From: a bacterium
Lineage (GTDB): Bacteria > Patescibacteriota > Gracilibacteria > JAHISY01
Direction of reading: 5' to 3'
Length of the DNA stretch: 64,000 nucleotides
Assembly (NCBI GenBank): GCA_021779375.1
Contig: JAJYAT010000004.1
Coordinates: 1 to 64,000, forward strand
The notes beneath the pieces were generated by a model that was not told the origin of the DNA, made no database searches, and worked only from the letters and a program-made list of their open reading frames with translations. The translations under genes were made by a program, and so were the position numbers. This document shows positions 35,300 through 45,467 of the stretch, piece by piece (position 1 is the stretch's first letter; each line of letters opens with the position of its first letter).

Positions 35300-35346
35300 G
35301 CTCGGGTGGTGAAATTCCTGCCTGCCGGCAGGCAGGGGTATACACG
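35300..35346 (+). pseudogene. truncated tRNA-Leu 5' copy split by a 20-bp palindrome
   Basis: GCTCGGGTGGTGAAATT (35300-35316) and GGTATACACG (35337-35346) together reproduce the first 27 nt of the intact tRNA-Leu at 35615. Between them lies the perfect palindrome CCTGCCTGCCGGCAGGCAGG (35317-35336), inserted in what would be the D-loop. After ACACG the copy diverges, so no functional tRNA can form. Confidence 0.8.
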
Positions 35347-35362
35347 AGATGCTCTAGTTAAA

Positions 35363-35602
35363 ATGTTTTACACATATGTGATAAAAAGTCGAGAAAGAAA
35401 CTATATTTATGTCGGTTTAACAGGTGATCTCTTGAAAAGGGTGGGCGAACACAATCGTGGGATATCTCGAACTACAAGAAGTTATAAGCCGTTTGATTTA
35501 GTCCACTTCGAAAAATTTTCAACAAGAAACGAGGCTCGCGAAAGAGAAAAATATTTAAAGTCGGGCTGTGGTAAGGACTGGATTAAGAGTAAACTAGCTT
35601 GA
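35363..35602 (+). CDS. small GIY-YIG nuclease-domain protein
   Basis: A 79-aa single-domain GIY-YIG protein of the YhbQ/UPF0213 type. It begins FYTYVIKSRERNYIYVGLTGDL (the GIY and YIG positions appear as TYV and IYV), followed by RVGEHNRG and the conserved REREKYLKSG. Such proteins are predicted DNA endonucleases, often of unknown target. The track's longer version includes LPAGRQG, encoded by the palindrome, but the ATG at 35363 after GTTAAAAT gives the domain start. The gene lies exactly between a tRNA-Leu fragment and the intact tRNA. Confidence 0.85.
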   Translation: MFYTYVIKSRERNYIYVGLTGDLLKRVGEHNRGISRTTRSYKPFDLVHFEKFSTRNEAREREKYLKSGCGKDWIKSKLA

Positions 35603-35614
35603 AATCTAGAATGT

Positions 35615-35699
35615 GCTCGGGTGGTGAAATTGGTATACACGTACGCTTGAGGTGCGTATGCCGCAAGGCGTGGAGGTTCAAGTCCTCTCCCGAGCACCA
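35615..35699 (+). tRNA. tRNA-Leu (GAG)
   Basis: Acceptor GCTCGGG pairs with CCCGAGC, followed by ACCA (CCA encoded). The anticodon stem-loop is TACGC-TTGAGGT-GCGTA with anticodon GAG, decoding CUC/CUU. The long variable arm TGCC-GCAA-GGCG is class II, as expected for leucine. The T arm is GGAGG-TTCAAGT-CCTCT. A TAGAAT lies just upstream. Confidence 0.95.
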
Positions 35700-35708
35700 A
35701 AAAATCTT

Positions 35709-35736
35709 CTCAATCAAAAGATTGAGGTTGTTTTTT
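35709..35736 (+). terminator. rho-independent terminator after tRNA-Leu
   Basis: CTCAATC-aaaa-GATTGAG, then GTTG and six T. It lies 9 bp after the tRNA CCA end, so it likely ends the tRNA transcript. Confidence 0.75.
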
Positions 35737-35869
35737 GGCGAGCAGAATTGGCGTGGATTTCACACAGGTTCGAATTTGCAGTATTTACAGAGAGAACGAC
35801 TGCATTAAAAACCACCAACGAATCAATTTCTAAGCTGTTGAAAAAGCGGTTCAAGCTTGAATAAAGCTT

Positions 35870-36223
35870 TTAATTCTCTCGAATGTCATCAACAATCCAG
35901 GTTCCGGCGTAAACTCCATCCACAGTCACTCTTACTTTGTGTCCTAAGTTTTCAGGAGTTGGTGTCGCTTCTCGCGATTCAATTTGCCGTTGAATACGAA
36001 GATAATTGTCGTAAGCTTTATCGACCGATTTTCTTAAGTCGGAATCGTCTGGATTTGCTTCTTTTGCCCTGAGTAATTCCTCATGCTCTCTGAGAGCCCT
36101 TCTCTGTTCATATTTTAAATCCTCCAGGGTTGGCTCAGGAATAGTTAAGTCGTTCATGTCCACAATATCAGTTTCAGGATCCATTAATCCGACATCTTTT
36201 TTATCAGTAGTCTCAGTAGTCAT
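35870..36223 (-). CDS. hypothetical acidic protein
   Basis: A 117-aa soluble, acidic protein. It has a helical middle (LEDLKYEQRRALREHEELLRA) and a C-terminal beta-like tail (HKVRVTVDGVYAGTWIVDDI). No family recognised. It stands alone after the tRNA-Leu locus. Confidence 0.55.
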   Translation of the reverse strand: MTTETTDKKDVGLMDPETDIVDMNDLTIPEPTLEDLKYEQRRALREHEELLRAKEANPDDSDLRKSVDKAYDNYLRIQRQIESREATPTPENLGHKVRVTVDGVYAGTWIVDDIREN

Positions 36224-36428
36224 TTAATAAAATTAAAGGCGTTAATTTTTACATTAAAATAAAATCTTGTCAACTAGATTATTTGGGCTTATTTTCTCGT
36301 CCAATCTGGCTTCGCGGATTGCGGTCTGTTTTTGTCTAGGATGAAATTGAACCAACTTTAAACCCAAAGATTCGCTCAGGCTCCAAGCTTTAATCCGCAG
36401 AGATTCGGAAAGGCGGCAAGAAATAAGC
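36224..36428. other. intergenic region, nothing recognised
   Basis: 205 bp between the hypothetical gene and the end of the O-antigen-ligase-like gene. It has no convincing ORF, RNA, hairpin or word array. Confidence 0.5.
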
Positions 36429-37751
36429 TCAGTCGCGTTTCGTGAGCAGTCCTGCGCTGACGAAAAAAATTAGCGCCAGTGGTGCGAAGAAAAGCGAATT
36501 CACGAAAATTGAATGGACGAGCAATCCGGCGCAGGCGGCGAGGAAACCCCAGTTTTTCGCGCGGAAATGTGCGGCGGCGAGATTCCACAAAAAAATTCCA
36601 AAAATCGCGAGTCCGCTGATGCCTGTCGTCGCGGCGACATTGAGCAGTGAAGCATCCGAGCCAGTCGCGGCATGCGAATCAGCGGCGGAGAAATTTTGGT
36701 GAAATTTATACGCGCCGAAGCCGACTCCGAGTAAGGGTTTTTCGGCAAAAATCCGCCAGCCCTCGTTCCAGCTGTTGACGCGCAGTTGCGCTGTCGGATC
36801 GAGGACTTGCTGTGAGGCGGTACCGAGAGATTCGACCGATTGGCTGAATTCGCCGACGCGTTCCGCTAGTCGCGGCGAACCAGCGACGCCCAGCATCGCG
36901 ACCAAAATTCCGGCGAGCAAAATCCGCCGATTGCCAAAAATTCCCAAAACCAAACCGGAGACGCCGAGCGCGAGCAGTCCGCTGCGCGAAAAAGTCAGCA
37001 AGAGTGCGGCGCCGAAAATTCCGGCGCTGGTCAAAATCAAGACTTGGCGTCCGGAATTTTTTTCACGCAAGAAGCGTCCGCCGAGAAGTGCGAGTAAAAA
37101 GGCGAAGGCACCGGCGGCGAAATTCGGATCGAGAAAAGTCGAGGTCAGACGTCCGACGTGCGGATCCCAACCGAGCTCAGTCAAGCCCGCTTTCGTGAAG
37201 TCGGGCAAGATTTGGAAAAGCACGAAGCCAGCGACTGCGAACAAAATTCCGCCGAGGATTAAAGTCAGGAAGACTTGCTCGGTTTCTTTTTTCGTCAAAT
37301 CACGCGCGACGAAAATCAAACCGGAAATTCCGACGAAGCGTAAAAAATACAAAAGTGCGAATTTGAAATCTGCGCTCGCGAGTCCTGCCGAGCCGAGCAG
37401 CAAACTTAAAATTCCGACTGCCCAAAAAATCAGCAGACTGCCCGTGACAGCATCGAGTTCGATTTTTTCTTTCGCCAAAAATTTCCGAGTAAGCCAAAGC
37501 ATCAGTACGGCTGGTGCGATGAGATCGAGGAGCAAAAAAGAAATTCCGCCCAATTCGACTCGCCCGAATTCGCCGGCGAAAGCGGCGATGATTGTCGCAG
37601 CGAGACCGAAGGTCGGGAAGCGCAGTGCGAACAGTACAAAAATTCCCGCTCCTGCCACTGCGAAAATCAGCTGCGGAGCGAAGACGGCACTCGTCGCGAG
37701 TGCGAGAATTGCCAGACTTAAAGCGATTTTGTTTTGGGCGAGCGGATGCAC
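36429..37751 (-). CDS. O-antigen ligase/polymerase-like membrane protein
   Basis: A 440-aa protein with about ten or more hydrophobic segments. A large polar loop near the C-terminal third contains LRVNSWNEGWRIFAEKPLLGVGFGAYKFH, the pattern of the Wzy_C/WaaL family, which transfers or polymerises surface polysaccharide. The start is placed at the GTG at 37751, because TAAAAT ends exactly 7 nt upstream. The track's ATG at 37874 would overlap the divergent aspartokinase gene by ~65 bp. Substrate unknown. Confidence 0.82.
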   Translation of the reverse strand: MHPLAQNKIALSLAILALATSAVFAPQLIFAVAGAGIFVLFALRFPTFGLAATIIAAFAGEFGRVELGGISFLLLDLIAPAVLMLWLTRKFLAKEKIELDAVTGSLLIFWAVGILSLLLGSAGLASADFKFALLYFLRFVGISGLIFVARDLTKKETEQVFLTLILGGILFAVAGFVLFQILPDFTKAGLTELGWDPHVGRLTSTFLDPNFAAGAFAFLLALLGGRFLREKNSGRQVLILTSAGIFGAALLLTFSRSGLLALGVSGLVLGIFGNRRILLAGILVAMLGVAGSPRLAERVGEFSQSVESLGTASQQVLDPTAQLRVNSWNEGWRIFAEKPLLGVGFGAYKFHQNFSAADSHAATGSDASLLNVAATTGISGLAIFGIFLWNLAAAHFRAKNWGFLAACAGLLVHSIFVNSLFFAPLALIFFVSAGLLTKRD

Positions 37752-37809
37752 GCGCTTGATTTTAGCGTGTCGAGAAGGTAATTTGGAATGGAATTTTAAT
37801 TTTCCCAAA

Positions 37810-39168
37810 ATGCTCGTTCGTAAATTTGGCGGCACCTCGATGGGTTCGACCGAGTCTATTTCGACGGTCGTCAAGATTGTCCAATCTCACCGCGGCGAAC
37901 AGGTCGTGGCGGTCTCGGCGATGTCGGGCGTGACTGATTCGCTGCTCGCGGCGACGAAGGCGGCGCTCGCGGGTCGACGTACGCTAGTCAAAAAAGTCAT
38001 TGCCGAAATGCTCGCGCGTCACATCGAGACAGCGGGCAAGAACATTCAAAATGAAAAAGTTTTGGCGGAGACGAACCAGTATTTTGAAAAAGTTTTGTGT
38101 GATTTGTCGAATTTCCTGAAAGCGATTCAGGAGCTCGGCGAACTTTCGATTCGTTCGAAAAATACAATTATGGCAGTCGGGGAGCGGCTCTCCGCCAAAA
38201 TGCTCGCGGGTATTTTGACTTCCGCCGGATCGCCGGCTGAGCAGCTCGACCTCGAAAAAGCCATTCCACAAAAATTCAAAAAGGCTGATCACGATTTCTA
38301 TATCGCGACGGAAAAAATCTTTGCGCAAAAAGTTCGCAAGATTCTTGCCAAAAAGAAAATTCCCATCGCGACGGGCTACTTCGGCTGGGTGCCGGGCGGT
38401 ATGCTTGACGCGGTCGGGCGCGGTTATTCCGACTACTGTGCGGCGCTCATCGCGGCTGGTGTAGCGGCGAAGAGTCTTGAAATTTGGACAGACGTGTCAG
38501 GTATCCTGACCGCTGATCCGCGCAAAATTCCGCAAGCCAAAATTATCGACGATATCTCGAGCGAGGCGGCAGCGGAGCTGGCGCACTTCGGTGCCAAGGT
38601 CATTCACCCACAGTCGATTCATCCGGCGATTCGCGCGCGGGTGCCGGTCTGGATCAAAAACACTTTTCGCCCGGGCGATCGCGGCACGGCAATTCTCCCC
38701 GAGATCAAAAACCCGCCGCAGATTATGACTTCGGTGACCTGCAAAAAAGGCGTGACCATCGTGAATATCGCGAGCTTCCGCATGCTGCTGCAGTACGGTT
38801 TTCTCGCCAAGATTTTCAATGTCTTCGCGAAATACGAAATTCCGATTGATGTGGTTTCGACTTCTGAAGTTTCCGTTTCGGTCACGATCGAAGACGAATC
38901 GAAATTGCCAGAAATTATCAAAGAGCTCACGCCGGTTTCCAAAATTTCCGTCCATCCGAAGAAGGCAATTATTTGCTTAGTCGGCATGGGCATCTACAAA
39001 CGGCGCGGCGTCGCCGGTGAAGTTTTCGCGACGCTCGGCGCGGCTGACATTTCCATTGATCAGATTTCACAGGGCGCGAGTGAGATCAATATCACTTTCG
39101 TCGTTGACGAAAAAGACGCTGACAAGGCGGTCGCGATTTTGCACAAAAAGTTTTTTGAAAATGCTTGA
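37810..39168 (+). CDS. lysC: aspartate kinase
   Basis: First step of the aspartate pathway (lysine/DAP, threonine, methionine): aspartate to aspartyl phosphate. It is 452 aa. VRKFGGTSMGS starts the kinase domain, with GYFGWVPGG, GRGYSDYCAALIAAG and TDVSGILTADPR. Two ACT domains follow in the last ~150 residues and are likely feedback sensors. The start is the ATG at 37810; the longer track ORF from 36775 is a shadow of the divergent gene. It overlaps chrA by 8 bp and forms an operon with chrA and probably asd. Confidence 0.94.
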   Translation: MLVRKFGGTSMGSTESISTVVKIVQSHRGEQVVAVSAMSGVTDSLLAATKAALAGRRTLVKKVIAEMLARHIETAGKNIQNEKVLAETNQYFEKVLCDLSNFLKAIQELGELSIRSKNTIMAVGERLSAKMLAGILTSAGSPAEQLDLEKAIPQKFKKADHDFYIATEKIFAQKVRKILAKKKIPIATGYFGWVPGGMLDAVGRGYSDYCAALIAAGVAAKSLEIWTDVSGILTADPRKIPQAKIIDDISSEAAAELAHFGAKVIHPQSIHPAIRARVPVWIKNTFRPGDRGTAILPEIKNPPQIMTSVTCKKGVTIVNIASFRMLLQYGFLAKIFNVFAKYEIPIDVVSTSEVSVSVTIEDESKLPEIIKELTPVSKISVHPKKAIICLVGMGIYKRRGVAGEVFATLGAADISIDQISQGASEINITFVVDEKDADKAVAILHKKFFENA

Positions 39169-40387
39169 AGCCAAAATTTCGCGCCGCCCGACGCTTTTCG
39201 AACTTTGCAAAACTTCCCTCTATATCGGCGCGATTAGCTACGGCGGTCCGGCGATTTTGGCGCAGGTCAAAAAATTAGTTGTCCACCAAAAGAATTGGCT
39301 TACCGAAAAAGATTTTTTGGACGGGCTCAGTCTGGCGCAGATTTTGCCGGGGGCGACGGGGATCAATATCATGGGCTACATTGGTTATCGCATCCACAAA
39401 ATTTGGGGCGGAATTTTCGCGCCGCTTTGCTTCGTCTTGCCGGCTTTCGTCTCGATGTTGCTCTTGGCAGCGGCGTACTTTATTTACGGCAATCTGCCGG
39501 TGATTCAGTCGGCGATGCTCTCGCTCGGTGCGCTCGTGGTCGCGCTGCTTGTGAATGCGACGCTGCAATTGGGTCAGACCGTTTTTAAAAAAATTAACGC
39601 GAAAACACTCAAAGGTTTTTTTATCGCGCTGCTGACTTTTGCCGGCGCATTTTTTTTGCACCTTAACGTGCTGTGGCTTATCCTCTTGGCGGGAGTGCTC
39701 GGAGTTGGGTTTTATTATTTCACAGCAGAATTCGAAGACGAACATTTAGCACCGCATCCTAAAAGTTCGCATCAGGCGAAGCTGCATGCTGACCGACTTA
39801 AATTTTTCGACTATCTGCCTGTGTTTGGCGTATTGCTCGTGATTGGCAGTATTTTGCTCTGGCCGAATTTGCGTGCAATTTTCACAACTTTCTTTGGCAT
39901 TGGGGCTTTTTCTTTCGGCGGAGGCTTCATCGCGATTCCGCTCATCCAGCATCAGATTGTCGACCAATTGCACTGGCTGAGTTTGGTCGAATTCCGTGAC
40001 GGTATCGCGCTCGGGCAAGTGACACCCGGACCGGTCTTCATCACCGCGACTTTTATCGGCTACAAAGTTTTTGGTATCGTGGGTGCCTCGGTCGCGACCT
40101 TGGCAGTTTTCACACCTGCGCTCACCGCGATGATGCTGCTCGCTGGCGTTCACGCGAAGGTGAAAGAATTGAGGTTGGTCAAAGTCGTTATCAAAGGTTT
40201 CCTCGCCGGTTTTATCGGTCTGCTCGCCGCCGTGACGCTCCAGTTCGCTTTTAGCTCGCTCACGGATTGGTCGACGTGGCTGATTTTTTTGGTGTCGCTC
40301 TTCGTGCTGCTCTATCTGAAAAAAGATGTGTTATGGGTAATTATCGGCACGGTTTTGTTTTCGCTATTTTTGACCGTGCTGGCGTAA
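39161..40387 (+). CDS. chrA: chromate-transporter (ChrA) family protein
   Basis: A 408-aa membrane protein with two homologous ChrA halves. The first has SYGGPAILAQ...LAQILPGATGINIMGYIGY; the second has SFGGGFIAIPLIQ...LGQVTPGPVFITATFIGY. About ten membrane segments. The family exports chromate, but many members have other or unknown substrates. It overlaps the aspartokinase gene (8 bp) and precedes asd, which suggests a role linked to that pathway rather than chromate resistance. Confidence 0.88.
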   Translation: MLEAKISRRPTLFELCKTSLYIGAISYGGPAILAQVKKLVVHQKNWLTEKDFLDGLSLAQILPGATGINIMGYIGYRIHKIWGGIFAPLCFVLPAFVSMLLLAAAYFIYGNLPVIQSAMLSLGALVVALLVNATLQLGQTVFKKINAKTLKGFFIALLTFAGAFFLHLNVLWLILLAGVLGVGFYYFTAEFEDEHLAPHPKSSHQAKLHADRLKFFDYLPVFGVLLVIGSILLWPNLRAIFTTFFGIGAFSFGGGFIAIPLIQHQIVDQLHWLSLVEFRDGIALGQVTPGPVFITATFIGYKVFGIVGASVATLAVFTPALTAMMLLAGVHAKVKELRLVKVVIKGFLAGFIGLLAAVTLQFAFSSLTDWSTWLIFLVSLFVLLYLKKDVLWVIIGTVLFSLFLTVLA

Positions 40388-40543
40388 ATTTTTCACCCCA
40401 ATTCTTTTAGCGCAGCGGAATTTGGCTGCTATTTTTGCGCCAAAATTTGGGCTAATTTTAAAAATGATTTTTTCCGCTAAAATGCTGCCTAGTCTTTAGC
40501 TCGATTTGGAAGTTTTGGTCTCTGTATTTTTAACCCCTCTCAC

Positions 40544-41542
40544 ATGGCTCAATATAAAGTTGGCGTGATTGGCGCGACGGGTGCGGTCGGAATGGAAATG
40601 GTGCGTGTTTTGCATGACCGCAAATTTCCAGTCGGCGAGCTGCATCTTTTCGCGAGTGAACGCTCGTCGGGCAAAAAGATTGCCACGCCGTTTGGTGAAA
40701 TCGAGGTCGAATTATTTTCAGTCGCAGCAGCCCGCGAGATGGACTTCGTTTTTCTCGCCGTGTCGGGTGACTTCGCGACTGAGTTCGCGCCGCAGATTGC
40801 GGCGGAGGGCGGAGCGATCGTGATCGACAATTCCTCGGCCTTTCGTTACGACGAAAAATATCCGCTCGTGATTCCGGAAATCAATCCACAGGAAGCCAAA
40901 AAAAGCCGCCTCATCGCGAATCCGAATTGCACGACTGCGATTCTCGCCGTGGCGCTTTATCCGCTACACAAAAATTTCGGTGTGAAGCGCGCGATTGTCT
41001 CGACCTACCAGGCGACTTCGGGAGCAGGCGCGGAGGGAATGGCGGAGCTGGAAAATGAAACGAAAAAATATTTAGCAGGCGAGCCAGTCAAGAACGAAAT
41101 TTTCGCGCATCCGATTCCCTTCAACCTGATTCCACACATCGATAAATTCCAAGATAACGGCTATACGAAAGAAGAAATGAAGGTGACTTGGGAGACGCGC
41201 AAAATTTTCGGTGAGCCAGAATTCAAGCTTTCTTGCACAGCGGTACGCATTCCGACTTTCCGTGCGCATTCTGAGAGCTGTACGATCGAGACTGAGAAGC
41301 CAATCACACCGGAGGCGGCCCGCGAAATTCTTCGCAAAGCTCCCGGCGTGAAAGTCGTCGATGACACCGCGAAATTAGAATATCCGATGCCGCTCAACGC
41401 GACCAAAAAATACGACGTCGAAGTTGGACGTATTCGCGCATCGCTCGTCTTCGAGCATGGTCTCGACTTCTTCGTCTGCGGCGATCAGCTGCTCAAAGGT
41501 GCAGCGCTAAATGCGGTGCAGATTGCGGAGTTATTGGTCTGA
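40544..41542 (+). CDS. asd: aspartate-semialdehyde dehydrogenase
   Basis: Reduces aspartyl phosphate to aspartate semialdehyde with NADPH, the second aspartate-pathway step after lysC. It is 332 aa. The Rossmann start is [18 protein letters not shown]. The active-site Cys is in [13 protein letters not shown], with TYQATSGAG after it. GCTAAAAT lies about 70 bp upstream, giving a leader of ~55 nt. Its last 12 bp overlap the convergent giant gene. Confidence 0.95.
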   Translation: MAQYKVGVIGATGAVGMEMVRVLHDRKFPVGELHLFASERSSGKKIATPFGEIEVELFSVAAAREMDFVFLAVSGDFATEFAPQIAAEGGAIVIDNSSAFRYDEKYPLVIPEINPQEAKKSRLIANPNCTTAILAVALYPLHKNFGVKRAIVSTYQATSGAGAEGMAELENETKKYLAGEPVKNEIFAHPIPFNLIPHIDKFQDNGYTKEEMKVTWETRKIFGEPEFKLSCTAVRIPTFRAHSESCTIETEKPITPEAAREILRKAPGVKVVDDTAKLEYPMPLNATKKYDVEVGRIRASLVFEHGLDFFVCGDQLLKGAALNAVQIAELLV

Positions 41543-44500
41543 GCTCTCCAGGTTTTCTTTCTTCGCCTTGGTAGTGTTAGCCAAGGTTTTTTGTTCGAGT
41601 AATTTTTCTTGACCAGCCTGGATGAAATTTTGATCTTGGAATTTTTTCGCATCGTATTGTCCGATGCTTTGTAAAAATTTCTTTTGGTTTTCCACTTTCG
41701 CTTCAGCTTGTTTGTGGGCTGCGCCCGTGCTGATTTTCATCTGACTTTCTAAGTCAGCTAATTTCGCTGCCTCCATTTTTTGCCAATCAGCATTAATCAG
41801 TAGAGTTTGTAGAAAGTTTTTTTCAGGCAAAGATTTGGCTGCTTGGACTTTCTTCTGGATGCGTTCGTTCCAAGTCATGACATCGTTGTAGCGGAAGCGC
41901 GAAATGATTTCTCCGTTGTGAGCAATTGCTGGCATGTCTCGTTCCAAAAACTCTTTGGCGTCTTCGCCAGTGTGAAATGCGTTTCCTATAAATCCTGCCA
42001 ATCCCACACCAGAAGCGGCCTCAAGCCCGAGCAGCACATCATCAGTCAAGCTCCCTTCCGAAAGATCTAGATTAATTCTCTTCAAAATTTGTGAGGAAAA
42101 TTCCTCAATACCTTGTTCGCCAACAAAGAAAGAAAGCATGGCGATTGAGACTGCTCCTACCGCTTTGGCGATAAATGGACCAGGAACCGCTTCGAAAGTC
42201 ATTGTGCCAAATTTAATGGCGATGTAAAAAGCGGCGAGCGAGGCGGCATTTTCAGCGATGGCTTCATTCCGTTTTTCAGCTGGGGCAGATTCGATATTGT
42301 GAATTGTGAGAAATACCATCAACGGTGTCGCGCCGAGCTGCAGTGCTTTCGCACCGAAATTCGCTAGTCTTGCGGTCAATACTCCTTTAGGAATTGCCCT
42401 CACACCGTTTTGCTCGCACCAATCGAGATAATATTTAGTTTTCAAACTTTCAACTTTTGGTTTCGGACTTTTTACGGCTTCAGCCTGCAGAGCGCTTGTT
42501 GTTTGTGGTTCAGGTTCGATTTTTATTTGCTGAGTCGTACGAAGTTCATCCTGAGTTGTTGGATTGGCGCCGGTAGCTTTTGCTGCTCTCTTTTTTTCTA
42601 AACTGACAACCTCGGCATCGCCAGGTTTTGGTGTTATTGCAGTCTCTGTCGGAGGAGGTGTCCTGGCCGGACCATCTATGATTTGTCTTATTTTTTGTTT
42701 TTTGTTTTCTATAAACTCTTCAGTTTTCTTAATTGCTGCCTCTATGTTTCGGTGATCTTTTCCGAATTCTGGAAGACTAATACTTTTACCACCAAGAACA
42801 GGGTCACGCAATCGAAGCGGCTCTAAAGTTTTCCAAACTTCATCCAATAATTCTCGTCTCTTGCCACTAAACGATCCATTAGCTTCTGCGAGTAGTTTTT
42901 TGGCTCGCTCAAGTCCACTAATTTCTTCATGGAGTGTAGCAATATCATTGCCAGCTGACGGGCTTAATTTCCTCATCCAACTAATTTTTGATTGCAGTCT
43001 GTGATATGTCTCCTTAAAGGTTGAGGTAAATTCGATTGCGGGATTAGTGAGAATGGCTTTTGGATTAAAATCTCGCGGGCAAAGTGGTCGGGCGATATAG
43101 CTAAAGACTTTTTTTGCGCCGGCGTAAGGATAATCCCAAGTTCGCATGACAATATTACCTGGTAAAAATGCCTTCCAGCCCTCGCTCGCTATTGCTCCGG
43201 CCATTCCGAAAACTGCGACCGGCAAAAGTCCTTCGGCGTAATCTACCGCCATTTCTACACAGGAAAAGTTTTTGCCGCCAGGAACTAGGCTTACAAGATC
43301 GCTTAGTATTTCAATCGGACCCAGAATAAATTTTCTGGCTCCGCCCTTAGCGATTAACCAAAGTGTGCCACCAACAGCCATAAGTGTCCCGCCATCCCTT
43401 AGTGCTGGTAGAGCGAGTTGAATTTGTTCTGATGGAACTTCGATTAGTTTTCCAGCAGCATCAAGCCAATTATCACTTTCGACGAAAAATCCTTTGGCAA
43501 CCTTAAACTGCTCCTTGTCTGGGAGAGCAGGATCGATGCAAATCGACTGAATATGCGCGACTCCATTTTCGTCGAGCGTGACTGATTTCAGTCGCCCGTC
43601 TTCCGCGCGAATTTTGAAGCCAAGCGGCTCGACGGATTTTTTGACGGTCTCGACATCACTCGCCGTAATTTTTTCACCTTTTTCTGTTTTTTGTCGCAAG
43701 ACTTCAATCGCTGCGAGCGCCGCGGATTTTTCAGGCTTACCGGATTCTTCGATTTTTCTTGCGAATGAGCGGATGCCGGTGAGATTTTTTTCTTGGATCA
43801 AACCTTTTTCATCGAGCGATATTTTTTCAAGACCAGTTTCAGCGAGACCAGCGAGCATTTTTTCTGCTGGCTCGATAAATTCCGTGACGCTTCTTTCTCC
43901 CGTCAAAATTTCAGCGATGATCATCAGGTCTACACCGGGGATTGGTGGCATATTAAGTTCAGCCAATTTTTCTGCATGGTCTTTCATCTCGGCCTTCAAA
44001 AACTTGAGCATGTTTTTTGCATCTTTTGGCACACGAAATTTGCCAGCTTTATTTTCGATTGTTTCGAGATTTAGCAGAAAAGCAGTTGTGGCAAAAAGAC
44101 TTGTAAGTGGGAAATTTTTTACGGCTTTAAGCGGTAAGTTTACAAGCGCGAGCGCACCTTCGGCCGTCAGCTTGATTCCGCCAGAGGTTAAATGGCGCAC
44201 GGTTTCTGAGCTGGCGAAGCCAGAGGCAGCAAGCACCACGAGAGCTTTCCGATTTCGGTCAGCGAAGTCAGCGATTGGTCGCAAGCCTGTCTGGGCATCT
44301 TTCCAATAATTTCCAATTGCTGTTTCAAGCGGCACCATTTCACCGTATTTTTCGATGTCTTCTGGAGTTTGCGTATTTTCTTTTTCATCTTTTTCGCCGA
44401 AAAACTTTCTGGCCATTGCCCAGTTTTTTTCACCTAGGATTTTGCGACCAAGAAGGTCGACAACTTCGCCCCCAAAATTTTCTTTGAAAAGTGAAATGCC

Positions 44501-45136
44501 GAGATAGGTTGCTAGTCCGCCAGAGAGTACGCCGCTGACTTTGTCTCCAGTGTCACTGTTTTTTTTAAAAAATTTGTAAATTGCAATTCCGCCTGTAAGT
44601 AAGAATGCGCCGAAGAGAAGCGGATTTTTTTTAGCTGTATCCAAAATTTCAGTTCCAATATTGCCAGCCTTATTGAGGTAATCTTTGGGATTTTTCCAAT
44701 CGAAATCTTTTTTCTCGAAGATTGCGGCGACAGCCAAACCTTTTTTTGCGTCTTCCAAAATATTTTTCCAAACCTCTGGTTTTTGTAGTTCGCTATTGGT
44801 TGTGTATTCCGCTGGATTTAGCTCAGCTAGATTTTTTCCTGGATTAGCTTTTAGGAAGCGAGCGACCTTTTCGCTTACGTTAAAACGCTCAAAGAATTTT
44901 TTGATTTCAAATTCTTCAATAATCGCCTCAAGCTCAGTGTAAATTTCATGTCTTACTTGACTGTTTTTTCCTCGGGAGTCCATCAAAATATCGATTTTTT
45001 CACCTAATTTTTCCAGCCGTTGTTTAATAATCGGTTGTTTCTCTAGAGGAACATCGTTTTCGAGCGCCTTGAGCTGCTTCTTCAGGTGTTCAGCTTCTTC
45101 CTCCGGCGTGACTTCGATTTTGGAAGGTTGAGTCAT
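41531..45136 (-). CDS. giant membrane protein, unknown (1201 aa)
   Basis: A 1201-residue protein, the largest gene here. The first ~100 residues are charged and predicted coiled-coil. Scattered hydrophobic segments follow (for example [36 protein letters not shown] and the [15 protein letters not shown] region near the C-terminus), with long soluble helical stretches between. No catalytic motif or known domain recognised. The start is the ATG at 45136 ([14 protein letters not shown]), 1 nt after a 76-aa gene. Large orphan membrane proteins are common in CPR genomes. Confidence 0.75.
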   Translation of the reverse strand: MTQPSKIEVTPEEEAEHLKKQLKALENDVPLEKQPIIKQRLEKLGEKIDILMDSRGKNSQVRHEIYTELEAIIEEFEIKKFFERFNVSEKVARFLKANPGKNLAELNPAEYTTNSELQKPEVWKNILEDAKKGLAVAAIFEKKDFDWKNPKDYLNKAGNIGTEILDTAKKNPLLFGAFLLTGGIAIYKFFKKNSDTGDKVSGVLSGGLATYLGISLFKENFGGEVVDLLGRKILGEKNWAMARKFFGEKDEKENTQTPEDIEKYGEMVPLETAIGNYWKDAQTGLRPIADFADRNRKALVVLAASGFASSETVRHLTSGGIKLTAEGALALVNLPLKAVKNFPLTSLFATTAFLLNLETIENKAGKFRVPKDAKNMLKFLKAEMKDHAEKLAELNMPPIPGVDLMIIAEILTGERSVTEFIEPAEKMLAGLAETGLEKISLDEKGLIQEKNLTGIRSFARKIEESGKPEKSAALAAIEVLRQKTEKGEKITASDVETVKKSVEPLGFKIRAEDGRLKSVTLDENGVAHIQSICIDPALPDKEQFKVAKGFFVESDNWLDAAGKLIEVPSEQIQLALPALRDGGTLMAVGGTLWLIAKGGARKFILGPIEILSDLVSLVPGGKNFSCVEMAVDYAEGLLPVAVFGMAGAIASEGWKAFLPGNIVMRTWDYPYAGAKKVFSYIARPLCPRDFNPKAILTNPAIEFTSTFKETYHRLQSKISWMRKLSPSAGNDIATLHEEISGLERAKKLLAEANGSFSGKRRELLDEVWKTLEPLRLRDPVLGGKSISLPEFGKDHRNIEAAIKKTEEFIENKKQKIRQIIDGPARTPPPTETAITPKPGDAEVVSLEKKRAAKATGANPTTQDELRTTQQIKIEPEPQTTSALQAEAVKSPKPKVESLKTKYYLDWCEQNGVRAIPKGVLTARLANFGAKALQLGATPLMVFLTIHNIESAPAEKRNEAIAENAASLAAFYIAIKFGTMTFEAVPGPFIAKAVGAVSIAMLSFFVGEQGIEEFSSQILKRINLDLSEGSLTDDVLLGLEAASGVGLAGFIGNAFHTGEDAKEFLERDMPAIAHNGEIISRFRYNDVMTWNERIQKKVQAAKSLPEKNFLQTLLINADWQKMEAAKLADLESQMKISTGAAHKQAEAKVENQKKFLQSIGQYDAKKFQDQNFIQAGQEKLLEQKTLANTTKAKKENLESSDQ

Positions 45137-45137
45137 G

Positions 45138-45368
45138 TTAGTCGTTTTTATTAGTTTTTTGTGGGACGGCGTCCATTTTCCTACGGAGTTCGTTGGCAAT
45201 CCGCAGATTCACGAGTTGGGCTTTGGCGGCGCGTTCGGGTAAGAAATTTTTGGGTTTTTTGACTTCCAGTTTTTTACGCAAAGTTTGTAGCTTCAACGCA
45301 GTCTTTTCTCGGCGCAAATTCTTTTTGGCGAGATCATCGAGGGCGTTGGCGGCGTTGGGATTTTGCAT
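45138..45368 (-). CDS. small coiled-coil protein, operon partner of the giant gene
   Basis: A 76-aa, strongly basic and helical protein (KKNLRREKTALKLQTLRKKL). No family recognised. It begins at the ATG at 45368, preceded by AGGAAA and, 14 nt upstream, TGGTAAAAT. It ends 1 nt before the giant gene, so the two are probably translated together. Confidence 0.55.
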   Translation of the reverse strand: MQNPNAANALDDLAKKNLRREKTALKLQTLRKKLEVKKPKNFLPERAAKAQLVNLRIANELRRKMDAVPQKTNKND

Positions 45369-45467
45369 TTTGGTTTCCTGTTATTTTACCACAAAATTTC
45401 TCTTAGAGCAAAGGCTTCCCAGCAACCGAGCTTTCCGCTAAAATCCGCTTCCGTTAACTTCAAACAT

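Noticed and set aside
35652-35864. ORF of 70 aa after the GIY-YIG gene
   Set aside because: It starts inside the tRNA-Leu gene and crosses its terminator. No ribosome-binding site or known family.
36775-37809. Long N-terminal extension of the aspartokinase ORF
   Set aside because: Low-complexity Lys/Ser/Pro translation that is the antisense shadow of the O-antigen-ligase-like gene. The family start is the ATG at 37810.
37752-37874. Upstream start of the O-antigen-ligase-like gene
   Set aside because: It would overlap the divergent aspartokinase gene. The GTG at 37751 has a -10 box at leaderless distance.
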